Source: Candidatus Aminicenantota bacterium
Lineage (GTDB): Bacteria; Acidobacteriota; Aminicenantia; Aminicenantales; Aminicenantaceae
Assembly: GCA_030670375.1 (NCBI GenBank)
Contig: DAOVBT010000094.1
Location: 1 to 7,283 of the forward strand
Reading direction: 5' to 3'
DNA length: 7,283 nucleotides
In this document: positions 1-6,003 of the stretch, one piece after another
Layout: every line of letters begins with the position of its first letter
Numbering within the stretch: the first letter of the stretch is position 1
The notes under the pieces: generated by a model
What the model saw: only the letters and a program-made list of their open reading frames with translations
Database searches by the model: none
Told to the model about the DNA's origin: nothing
Position numbers and translations under genes: made by a program

Positions 1-20
1 AACAATAAATTTATTTTTTT

Positions 21-1451
21 TTAAAAAATTCCCAATTCCAATGTTTCCACCCCACTTTTTGATTTCCAAGGGCCTGTTACGGCAAAGGTGAATCCGGCGT
101 CCTGGAAGTTGACAAACATCGTGCCCCCGTCGGGGGAAAAACATACTCCTGTGAATTCCGACTCATCCTTGGCGTTGTGGGCAAACCGATAAATCTCCCC
201 TTGGGGTGTGACACCCACTAAATATTGCTCGCCAAAACCATCTTCACAGACAAACACATCCCCCCATGGTGTCCCTGTCATTTGATCTGGGTGTTCGAGA
301 ATAGACCGATCTTTAACTTCAACCAACAATTCCAGCTGCCCCGGCGACTCAACTTCCCTCTCCGTCCCTTCATAAGGGCTGGGAACATACCGCCAGATCT
401 GGCCGGCTTTTATGCGCCCCCCGTTTGTGCAATCAAAATAAACCGTCCCATCGACGTAATCCATTCCCTCGCCACTGGCAAACAGTGCAGCTCCCCGCTC
501 GAATCCCCTAATACGGAGGTTATCCTTTTTAGGATCCACATCCTCCAAATCGAGCCATCTCACCGGCAAAATATCGCCCAACTTCACTCTCTGTTCGCCC
601 CAATTCCGTGTATCCATCCGGAGTTGGGAATTTACTCTTAGGCACTGGAGGCGGCCGCCTTCTTGCAAACGGCCGGGGCGGTTGGGAAGGAAGCGATAGA
701 CTAGTCCGTCCAATTGATCTTCTGTCTGGTAGATGATATTCGTCCGGGGATCAACAGCTACTGCCTCATGGACAAAACGGCCCATGGCTTTAAGAGGAAC
801 AGGTTTGACAACCTTTTGTTCTGCAGACGCCGGAATTTCGAAAGCATACCCGTGTTTCTTGGCCAGGTTAAACGAGGGATTTTCGAAAATCTCCTCACAA
901 GAAATCCAGGAATTCCACGGCGTCACTCCGCCTGAACAGTTGACCAACGTTCCCGCAAGGCTCAGAAACTGGATTTTGAGTTCCTCAGCTTTAGTATCAT
1001 AAACAAGAGTGGTCACAGCCCCGAGAGCGGGCCCGCCTCCCCTTCCCCTATCATAAATCAGCTTTCTGTTCAATCGTTTCAGCCGTTCATTTGTGGAGCC
1101 AAACGGACCATATTCCGGCAGATATTCTGGAAAGTTCTCATGATTACGCAGGATGATCGTCAATCCATCCGGTCCTGCGAAAGTTCCCATACCATCGGGA
1201 TACCAGGGCATATAAAAACCATCCGTCATCTGCTCGCCTGAACGAGCGATGATTTTGTAGTCAAAACCTTCGGGGAGATCCATGATTTTGTCAGGATCTT
1301 TAATCAAAGGCCCATAACCAATATCAAGGCTATCTTTCTGCAGGTAGGAAAAAGAGCCATTGCCCGAGAGAAGAGGATGGAATGACAAAAACCCGAACGC
1401 AACACCCCCCGCCTTAGACAGGAAATCACGGCGTGAGAATTTTTTCTTCAT
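21..1451 (-). CDS. Tat-exported DUF839/PhoX-like putative metallophosphatase
   Basis: Predicted 476-residue protein of the DUF839 (PhoX-like) beta-propeller family. Characterised PhoX members are periplasmic, calcium- and iron-dependent phosphomonoesterases. Residues 6-11 read SRRDFL, a good Tat motif, followed by a hydrophobic stretch (about 15-28), so the protein is probably exported folded. Family blocks seen in order are RNHENFPEY (102-110), NCSGGVTPW (171-179) followed by SCEE (184-187), GRFVHEAVAVDP (224-235), YQTED (241-245), the GEGMDYVDGTVYFDCTNGG segment (327-345), HPDQMTGTPWGD (387-398) and the C-terminal FSPDGGTMFVNFQ to TGPW blocks (438-462). By family analogy C172 and the following acidic residues would be metal ligands. 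It is shorter than classical PhoX (usually over 600 residues) but no conserved block looks lost. An in-frame ATG at 1526 would add 25 residues, push the Tat motif inward and overlap the permease gene by 56 bp, so I chose 1451. The upstream Shine-Dalgarno is weak. It lies 19 bp behind the permease gene, probably in one transcript. The family call is strong; phosphatase activity is inferred and the substrate is unknown. Confidence 0.88.
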   Translation of the reverse strand: MKKKFSRRDFLSKAGGVAFGFLSFHPLLSGNGSFSYLQKDSLDIGYGPLIKDPDKIMDLPEGFDYKIIARSGEQMTDGFYMPWYPDGMGTFAGPDGLTIILRNHENFPEYLPEYGPFGSTNERLKRLNRKLIYDRGRGGGPALGAVTTLVYDTKAEELKIQFLSLAGTLVNCSGGVTPWNSWISCEEIFENPSFNLAKKHGYAFEIPASAEQKVVKPVPLKAMGRFVHEAVAVDPRTNIIYQTEDQLDGLVYRFLPNRPGRLQEGGRLQCLRVNSQLRMDTRNWGEQRVKLGDILPVRWLDLEDVDPKKDNLRIRGFERGAALFASGEGMDYVDGTVYFDCTNGGRIKAGQIWRYVPSPYEGTEREVESPGQLELLVEVKDRSILEHPDQMTGTPWGDVFVCEDGFGEQYLVGVTPQGEIYRFAHNAKDESEFTGVCFSPDGGTMFVNFQDAGFTFAVTGPWKSKSGVETLELGIF

Positions 1452-1470
1452 TATCAAAACATACCACCAA

Positions 1471-3828
1471 TCAGTCGAGCATGGTTTTGCGGGCGCCGAA
1501 GAATTTTTGGAACCAGGATTTGACATGCCCTGTGTATCTTTTGGTCAGGATGATGGGAACATCCGTTTCCCTGGCAATATAGAGAGGCAGATCGCCGAAG
1601 AATGCCCGTCGAACAAGCCCTTCTTCGGGAGCCCCCATGATGACCAAATCATCGTGTTGGATCTCAGCCAGGATGGCCTCTGCAAAATTGCCCGTTTTTT
1701 TAATCACAATTTGGTATAAATCGGGATTGATTTCATCTTTCAATTTTTGCAGATCTTCCTCATATTTTTGCTTGACACTTTGGACATCATCCTTGTGTGT
1801 GGCGTGGAAAAGGACAATGGGAGTACCATTCTCTATAAGCACGGCTTCCGCAATTTTCAAAGAGAGAACGGCATATTTGATCGTACTTACTGGAATCAAG
1901 ATTCTGCCAATTTCCTTATCACCAGGAGATCGGCAGACCAAAGCGATGTCGCATAAGGTGTTCAAAATGATTTCATCTGTTATCGTTCCGAACACCCTGT
2001 CGTGTGCAGGTCTTTCACCCTCCCATCCCAAAACCATCAGATCGATCTTTCTTTGCTCACATGTTTCAATAATGGCTTTCGGGACATTGTGTGTCAATTT
2101 TACGAGAGAATACACAGGAATGTTTTGTTCCTCGGCAACGTCAATGGCCTTTCCAAGCAGGGATCGGGCATAATCAAGATATTTGCGTCCTTCGCTCGGG
2201 GGAAGCTGAGCAGGAACCTGGATGACGTTCAAAGCCGTGATGTCGGCTGTGTTGGCTTTGGCCATCCTGACGGCAAAGCGTTGCAGTTTTTCGACTGTCT
2301 TTTCATTGGCAACTGGGACAAGAATGTGAAAATCAGCAGGATCGACCTCAAAAACCGGATGCTCGGCATGGATAACCGGTTCAGCTTTGGCCACAAACTC
2401 CTTCCTTCGGGAATACAAATAATAAAAGCCGATTCCGAACACCAGGTAGCCTAGACAAATCCAAACTCCCAGGGGTCTGTAGAAGAAAAGGAACACTGCC
2501 AGGATGAGGTTGAGAACAGTTGCAAGGATAGGGATGTACGGAAAAAAGGGAACCTTGAATCCTCTGTCTAGATCCGGACGGTTTTTCCTGAGATTGATCA
2601 CAGCCAGGTTCACAAAGATGAAAAGCAGCAGGAACATGGCATCGGTGGCGCTGGCAATATCTTCGATCGGAAGGAGCACAGCCATCAGAATGATCATCAC
2701 GCCGGAAATGAAAATAGCCATGTGAGGTGTTCTTTTCTTTGGATGAATTTTCCCAAAAATGCCGGGTAGATTGTGATCGCGGCCCATGGCAAAACTAACT
2801 CGGGATGAGGAAAAAACCGTGGCGTTCAAAGCCGACATGGTGGAGAACAGGCCGCCGATCAGAAAGATGATCCTTCCCAGCTTACCCAGCATGAAGTGCT
2901 CGGCCGCCTCGATCATGGCCATCTCTCCTTTTTCACCGAGATATTGCCAGGAGGCCTGATCCCCTTCTGGCGCGACGGCTCCCAGGGCTACGAATGCAAC
3001 CAAAATATAGATGGGCACGACGATCAGAAGGGAGAGAAAAATCGAACGAGGGATGTTTTTTTTTGGATTTTTGACTTCTTCGCCACACTGGGCAATGATC
3101 TCATACCCCTCGAAAGCGATGAAGGTCAATCCCATGGCAATAATGATGCCCATTGGCCCCTTTTGGAAAAATCCCCGGAAATGCTCGGGCCAGGGCTCGG
3201 GCGTTTTCCCGGAGAATATGGCAAACAGGCCGAACCCTATAAACATAGCGATCACAACGATTTTAAGTATGGTGACCAGACTCTCGGCTTGCCCTGTCTC
3301 CTTGGCTCCACGGTAGTTGATGTAGACAAACAAAAGGACCACGATCACAGAAATGAGTTTGGCCGCCAGGATATAGGGTTCGGAGGTGGAAAAGACGGAT
3401 AAAAGCTTGTGGAGATCGATCCCAGCCGTGTGGAGAAGGTCCACACTAAACGTGCCGAATGCCACGGCATACAGGCTGCAAGCAACTGCGTGGGCAAACC
3501 AGCTGATCCATCCGGAAAGGAATCCGTTGGGCTGGGGGAGGGCTTCTTTGACCCATAGATATCCGCCTCCGGCTTCCGGAAAGCATGAGCCGAGCTCGGC
3601 ATAACTCATGGCCGTCAATCCGGTAACGAGTCCGTTAAAGGCAAATACAACAAGAAGGGCCGGGCCAGCAACTCCCGCGGCTAATCCGGTAAGCACAAAT
3701 ATCCCAGCACCGATCATGGCCCCGACACCGATCATGGTGACATGCATCAGTCCCATATCTCGGGCAAGTTCTGTTACAGGTTTTTGACTTTTGTCTCTTT
3801 TGTTGTTGGAGGATTGTGTTTCTGCCAT
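1471..3828 (-). CDS. APC-superfamily amino acid permease with two C-terminal UspA-like domains
   Basis: This 785-residue protein has an N-terminal APC (amino acid-polyamine-organocation) transporter core of about 12 membrane segments (residues about 28-473). The signature GVGAMIGAGIF (34-44) lies in the first helix, and the loop around 247-262 (QCGEEVKNPKKNIPRS) is typical of the cationic amino acid transporter-like branch. Two cytoplasmic UspA-like domains follow. The first (about 500-634) keeps the ATP-binding pattern G-x2-G-x9-G-T (601-615, GWEG...FGT). The second (about 640-765) starts with GRILIPVS but its equivalent loop (around 732-746) does not fit the pattern. A short amphipathic, basic tail ends the protein. 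The expected role is inner-membrane amino acid uptake or exchange, with the Usp tail sensing nucleotide or stress; the substrate cannot be read from sequence. ATG at 3828 is the only convincing start, with no strong Shine-Dalgarno. It is first in an apparent operon with the DUF839 gene and divergent from padR. Confidence 0.92.
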   Translation of the reverse strand: MAETQSSNNKRDKSQKPVTELARDMGLMHVTMIGVGAMIGAGIFVLTGLAAGVAGPALLVVFAFNGLVTGLTAMSYAELGSCFPEAGGGYLWVKEALPQPNGFLSGWISWFAHAVACSLYAVAFGTFSVDLLHTAGIDLHKLLSVFSTSEPYILAAKLISVIVVLLFVYINYRGAKETGQAESLVTILKIVVIAMFIGFGLFAIFSGKTPEPWPEHFRGFFQKGPMGIIIAMGLTFIAFEGYEIIAQCGEEVKNPKKNIPRSIFLSLLIVVPIYILVAFVALGAVAPEGDQASWQYLGEKGEMAMIEAAEHFMLGKLGRIIFLIGGLFSTMSALNATVFSSSRVSFAMGRDHNLPGIFGKIHPKKRTPHMAIFISGVMIILMAVLLPIEDIASATDAMFLLLFIFVNLAVINLRKNRPDLDRGFKVPFFPYIPILATVLNLILAVFLFFYRPLGVWICLGYLVFGIGFYYLYSRRKEFVAKAEPVIHAEHPVFEVDPADFHILVPVANEKTVEKLQRFAVRMAKANTADITALNVIQVPAQLPPSEGRKYLDYARSLLGKAIDVAEEQNIPVYSLVKLTHNVPKAIIETCEQRKIDLMVLGWEGERPAHDRVFGTITDEIILNTLCDIALVCRSPGDKEIGRILIPVSTIKYAVLSLKIAEAVLIENGTPIVLFHATHKDDVQSVKQKYEEDLQKLKDEINPDLYQIVIKKTGNFAEAILAEIQHDDLVIMGAPEEGLVRRAFFGDLPLYIARETDVPIILTKRYTGHVKSWFQKFFGARKTMLD

Positions 3829-3857
3829 ATTGATTACCGGGAGTTTCAGTCTGATTC

Positions 3858-3886
3858 AAAATAACTTCACGCCAGGAAAAAGTCAA
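3858..3886 (-). promoter_or_regulatory. Candidate sigma70 promoter of the permease-DUF839 unit
   Basis: Read on the minus strand, a TTGACT -35 box (3881-3886) is separated by 17 bp from a TATTTT -10 box (3858-3863). Transcription would begin near 3851, giving a leader of about 22 nt before the permease ATG at 3828. The -35 matches 5 of 6 consensus bases and the -10 matches 4 of 6. The CACAGTAT repeats of the opposite promoter lie about 70 bp or more away, so they need not control this one. Confidence 0.5.
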
Positions 3887-3915
3887 GGCTAGCTCAGAGG
3901 AACAAACCGTGTTCT

Positions 3916-3933
3916 AAAAAAAATCTAAAAAAA
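3916..3933 (+). promoter_or_regulatory. A-tract UP-like element upstream of the padR promoter
   Basis: A run of eight A (3916-3923) and a run of seven A (3927-3933) begin 11 bp apart, about one helical turn, and end just upstream of the -35 box. Such phased A-tracts can bend DNA or serve as an UP element for the RNA polymerase alpha subunit. This is inferred from position and composition. Confidence 0.45.
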
Positions 3934-3936
3934 TAC

Positions 3937-3965
3937 TTGACATATTGTGTATGACACAGTATATT
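3937..3965 (+). promoter_or_regulatory. Near-consensus sigma70 promoter of padR-HAAS operon
   Basis: A perfect TTGACA -35 box (3937-3942) is followed by an optimal 17-bp spacer and a TATATT -10 box (3960-3965, 5 of 6 consensus). Initiation near 3972 would leave a leader of about 58 nt before the padR ATG. A TGTGT-N3-ACACA dyad occupies the spacer and the first CACAGTAT repeat overlaps the -10, so a bound repressor would block polymerase directly. Such a strong core under an apparent operator fits a tightly repressed, inducible unit. Confidence 0.75.
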
Positions 3966-3998
3966 TGTATTGCACAGTATATATAAGTAACACAGTAT
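3955..3998 (+). repeat. Three CACAGTAT direct repeats with 18-bp period (putative PadR operator)
   Basis: CACAGTAT occurs at 3955-3962, 3973-3980 and 3991-3998, each exactly 18 bp after the last. Two of the copies continue as CACAGTATAT. The first overlaps the -10 box, the second the expected transcription start and the third the early leader. The first copy also pairs with an upstream TGTGT (3946-3950) as TGTGT-N3-ACACA. Dyads of this general kind are known for PadR-family repressors, and the adjacent padR gene makes autorepression the simplest explanation. Binding itself is inferred. Confidence 0.65.
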
Positions 3999-4015
3999 CG
4001 CTCAACCAAATACTC

Positions 4016-4021
4016 AGGAGG
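4016..4021 (+). promoter_or_regulatory. Ribosome binding site of padR
   Basis: AGGAGG, a full consensus Shine-Dalgarno, lies 8 nt before the ATG at 4030 and fixes that start. It contrasts with the weak sites before the two minus-strand genes. Confidence 0.85.
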
Positions 4022-4029
4022 CAATCGGA

Positions 4030-4368
4030 ATGGCAACAGACATCGGCCCATTCGAGACAGAAATGAATCGAGGCTTTCTGCAGGTGCTTGTTTTTGTCCT
4101 TTTGGAAAAAAACATGTACGGATACTCCATGGTCAAACAGCTCGACGAGAAGGGATATGCGTTGGAAGAAAACACGCTGTACCCGCTGTTGAGAAGACTG
4201 GAGAAAAAAGGCTTGATTAAAAGCAAATGGGATGTCAGCAAGGACAGGCCCCGCAAGTTTTATATCATCACAAAAGATGGCCGTGACGTTCGCGCCAAAC
4301 TTCTCAAGATATGGCAGCAACAAAATGAAATCTTGAACCATCTATTAAAGGAGAATCAAAATGTCTAA
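4030..4368 (+). CDS. PadR-family winged-helix transcriptional regulator
   Basis: This 112-residue protein is a small PadR regulator with a short C-terminus. RGFLQVLVFVLLEKNMYGYSMVKQL (about 14-38) matches the first helices, including the MYGY turn typical of the family. NTLYPLLRRLEKKGLI (48-63) is the recognition helix region. RPRKFYIIT (73-81) is the wing strand, and the tail (about 82-110) should be the dimerisation helix. PadR proteins usually bind as dimers and repress until a ligand or partner releases them. The start is set by an AGGAGG site 8 nt upstream. The gene overlaps the next one by 8 bp, which suggests translational coupling with the HAAS membrane protein. The three CACAGTAT repeats on its own promoter suggest autorepression. 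The family call is secure; the signal sensed is unknown. Confidence 0.95.
   Translation: MATDIGPFETEMNRGFLQVLVFVLLEKNMYGYSMVKQLDEKGYALEENTLYPLLRRLEKKGLIKSKWDVSKDRPRKFYIITKDGRDVRAKLLKIWQQQNEILNHLLKENQNV
4347..4353 (+). promoter_or_regulatory. Ribosome binding site of the HAAS membrane protein
   Basis: AAAGGAG lies inside the 3' end of padR, 7 nt before the ATG at 4361, so the downstream gene can start translation while the padR stop codon is being read. Confidence 0.75.
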
Positions 4369-5311
4369 AAGATTGGAAATCTATCTCGAGGAAATTAGCC
4401 GCTATCTCGGGATTAGCAAGGAAAAAAAAGAAATACTCACGGAGATAAAGAGTCATATCATGGAAAAAGCCGAACAGGAATTCGGAGATGTCACCGAAAG
4501 CAACCTGGAGCGAGTTATCGGTGCTTACGGAAATCCTCGGGAAGTGGCCGAAAAATACATGGACGAACAACAAATCATTGCCCCAACCTTTAAGGGACAC
4601 CTTCTCCGCTACACAGCGGTTTTGTTCGCAGTGCACTTTACGCTCACGATCTTCGCGCTCATATTTAAAATCCGCATGCTCGTCCTTCCCTTTTTCTATA
4701 TCCCCAAAATGGATAATTTCCAGGCTTTATTCTATTTCCCGATGATTGTCATCTATGATCTAGGGCTGGTCGGAATCATCCTGTATTTTGTGACCCAGAG
4801 AGGGAAAGATATCAAACTCCCCTGGCCAAAACTCAACCTGAATTGGCAAAAAATAGCAGCGGGTCGACAGGAAAGGCCCAAAATCGTCGTTTTAGTCCTG
4901 ATGCTCATTGGATATGCAGCCCTTTTTTATGTATACATGCGCTACCACACCCTTTTCTTCAAGAGTCTCAATTTCAAAGGTGTGGAATCGTTTTTCAGCC
5001 CTGAAGCCTCGAAGTGGTATTCCCTGGCACTTCTCTCTTTCTTGGGAATTGGGATTTTAGCCTACCTCATCAAATTTTTCACGCGACCCGAATGGGTGAA
5101 CCTCCTGAGAAGTGCCTGCCAGCTTATCATCCTGGGTATTATCATCAACAGACCGATAGAAAATGCCATTATGGAATTCTTTTACTTCGACACACAACTA
5201 GTCGCCGATTTGTTTATCGCCCTCATAGCCGTATTATTGGCGGTCGACTTTTTGAAAAGCCTGATCATTCTCGGAAGAAGAGCCCTCATCAAGGAACGCC
5301 AAAGAACCTAA
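4361..5311 (+). CDS. HAAS-domain six-helix membrane protein, PadR partner
   Basis: This 316-residue protein has a soluble N-terminal helical domain (about 1-72). Its pattern, including LEEISRYLGISKEKKEILTEIKSH split over residues 9-32 and VIGAYGNPREVAEKY (52-66), matches the HAAS/DUF1700-type domain that is regularly encoded beside PadR regulators. About six hydrophobic segments follow (near 81-103, 121-145, 173-195, 219-240, 249-263 and 281-305), ending in a short basic tail. The membrane part resembles no enzyme or transporter that I recognise. HAAS domains are thought to act as signalling partners of PadR. Here the domain would sit on the cytoplasmic face, tethered to the membrane, where it could respond to envelope state. 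That role is inferred from the family and from the 8-bp gene overlap. The start is supported by AAAGGAG 7 nt upstream. Confidence 0.82.
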   Translation: MSKRLEIYLEEISRYLGISKEKKEILTEIKSHIMEKAEQEFGDVTESNLERVIGAYGNPREVAEKYMDEQQIIAPTFKGHLLRYTAVLFAVHFTLTIFALIFKIRMLVLPFFYIPKMDNFQALFYFPMIVIYDLGLVGIILYFVTQRGKDIKLPWPKLNLNWQKIAAGRQERPKIVVLVLMLIGYAALFYVYMRYHTLFFKSLNFKGVESFFSPEASKWYSLALLSFLGIGILAYLIKFFTRPEWVNLLRSACQLIILGIIINRPIENAIMEFFYFDTQLVADLFIALIAVLLAVDFLKSLIILGRRALIKERQRT

Positions 5312-5339
5312 CCAAGCCTTCTTTACAGGTGGTTCTTTG
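5300..5339 (+). other. Inverted repeat spanning the stop codon of the HAAS gene
   Basis: CAAAGAACC (5300-5308) and GGTTCTTTG (5331-5339) form a perfect 9-bp stem, and inner ACC/GGT (5311-5313 with 5328-5330) can extend it past a 2-nt bulge. The stop codon TAA (5309-5311) lies within it. No T run follows, so it is not a standard intrinsic terminator. It could protect the mRNA 3' end or work with the next hairpin. Confidence 0.5.
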
Positions 5340-5377
5340 AGGGAATCCGATAAAGTCGGATGGCTAAAATTTCCCTC
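5339..5377 (+). other. Bulged 12-bp hairpin in intergenic region
   Basis: GAGGGAA (5339-5345) pairs with TTCCCTC (5371-5377), and directly inside it TCCGA (5346-5350) pairs with TCGGA (5356-5360) around a 5-nt loop. This leaves a single 10-nt bulge on the 3' side. The outer 3' arm can instead pair with AGAGG (5393-5397) through CCTCT (5374-5378), so two exclusive folds exist. No T run follows. The role is unknown. Confidence 0.5.
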
Positions 5378-5400
5378 TATCAAGGCAAAAAGAGAGGCCG

Positions 5401-5428
5401 TTGACCTAGTCGTTTTGGATGTGATACT
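5401..5428 (+). promoter_or_regulatory. Candidate promoter before the amidohydrolase remnant
   Basis: TTGACC (5401-5406, 5 of 6 consensus) is followed after 16 bp by GATACT (5423-5428, 4 of 6) preceded by an extended-type TG (5420-5421). Initiation near 5435 would leave only a few nucleotides before the ATG at 5440. It may serve the remnant and the aldolase-like gene together. Confidence 0.35.
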
Positions 5429-5439
5429 CTCATTTCAAA

Positions 5440-6003
5440 ATGTACAGAGTCGAAACGAGGCGAGTCTTGACAATCATCGTGGCAAGTTGGCTCATTTTTG
5501 TCGGTTCACCGTCTCCAATCTTGTCACAAGAAGCAGGCCGTCCCCTTGCACTGGTGCATGCGAGGGTTATCGATGTCTCGGGCGGCGGACATTCAGCCAA
5601 CCGAGAGACCGGCAAACACGATTACGATGAGCCTCACCAAAAAGCGTACTCGAAGCTGTATAAAGAACGCGGCGCCAAATACCTGGCCGGGAGCGCCACG
5701 GACGTCTGGGGAACAATGCCGGGCATCTCACTGCACACCGAGCTCGCGAAGTTGCACGAAATTGGCTTGACCAACAGAGAAGTGCTCGCTGCCGCTACAG
5801 GAAATTTCGCGGAAGCATTCGGATGGCACCATGCCGGAACGGTTCAGCCTGGGCGTGTCGCTGACATCCTGGTTCTCAACCGGAACCCCCTCGAGAATCT
5901 GCGCCATCTCGAGGACATTCATTTGCTGATTCATTCCGGGAACATCATTGACAGGAAAGCTCTACTGGAAAATGGGAGGAGAAAATATGAATCTCTTGAG
6001 TAG
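5440..6003 (+). pseudogene. Internally deleted secreted amidohydrolase (imidazolonepropionase-like)
   Basis: The open frame encodes 187 residues, against roughly 400-470 for intact members. Residues 7-30 form a signal peptide (basic start, hydrophobic core, then SPSPILSQ). LALVHARVIDVSGG (36-49) is the first strand of a metal-dependent amidohydrolase. The sequence then jumps to the C-terminal part: KYLAGSATDVWGTMPGISLH (80-99), GLTNREVLAAATGNFAEAFG (109-128) and GTVQPGRVADILVLNRNPLE (133-152), all typical of the last barrel elements and the small beta domain. The HxH motif, the carbamylated Lys or Glu and the later metal-binding His residues are absent, and the usual GSDA-type Asp site reads GSATD. 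Both ends are in one frame, so an in-frame internal deletion of some 220-280 residues around residues 50-60 (near 5587-5620) is likely. No clear Shine-Dalgarno precedes the ATG. The 3' end overlaps the aldolase-like gene by 17 bp. It is almost certainly inactive as a hydrolase; an assembly error is the main alternative. Confidence 0.75.
5975..5981 (+). promoter_or_regulatory. Ribosome binding site of the aldolase-like gene
   Basis: GGAGGAG lies 5 nt before the ATG at 5987, inside the end of the amidohydrolase remnant. It decides for this start over an in-frame ATG at 5948 and places the Tat motif at the very N-terminus. Confidence 0.8.

Noticed and set aside
1..20. AATAAATTTATT palindrome at 4-15 as part of a terminator after the DUF839 gene
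   Set aside because: Only 20 bp remain before the window edge; the symmetric AT-only sequence is weak evidence for a terminator stem.
1452..1526. In-frame upstream ATG at 1526 extending the DUF839 protein by 25 residues
   Set aside because: It would overlap the permease gene by 56 bp and move the Tat motif from residue 6 to residue 31, whereas ATG at 1451 puts the signal at the N-terminus.
225..3602. Several open frames of 70-180 codons on either strand inside the two minus-strand genes
   Set aside because: They lie entirely or mostly within strongly supported family genes, show no family motifs and have low-complexity or skewed composition expected of antisense or shifted frames.
3635..3886. 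Minus-strand 83-codon frame overlapping the permease start
   Set aside because: It is a shifted frame of the permease N-terminus, with no Shine-Dalgarno and no recognisable domain.
3955..3998. Short regularly spaced repeats considered as a CRISPR array
   Set aside because: The units are 8 bp with 10-bp gaps, much too short for CRISPR, and they sit on a promoter.
5300..5339. Stem at the end of the HAAS gene considered as an intrinsic terminator
   Set aside because: No T run follows the stem and the arms include coding sequence up to the stop codon.
5312..5439. Small open frames in the gap before the amidohydrolase remnant, and a riboswitch there
   Set aside because: The frames run on into the remnant in the wrong frame without a ribosome binding site, and the folds match no riboswitch consensus that I know.
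5948..5986. In-frame upstream ATG at 5948 for the aldolase-like protein
   Set aside because: GGAGGAG sits just before 5987, and the extra 13 residues would place a non-signal stretch ahead of SRRTFVK.
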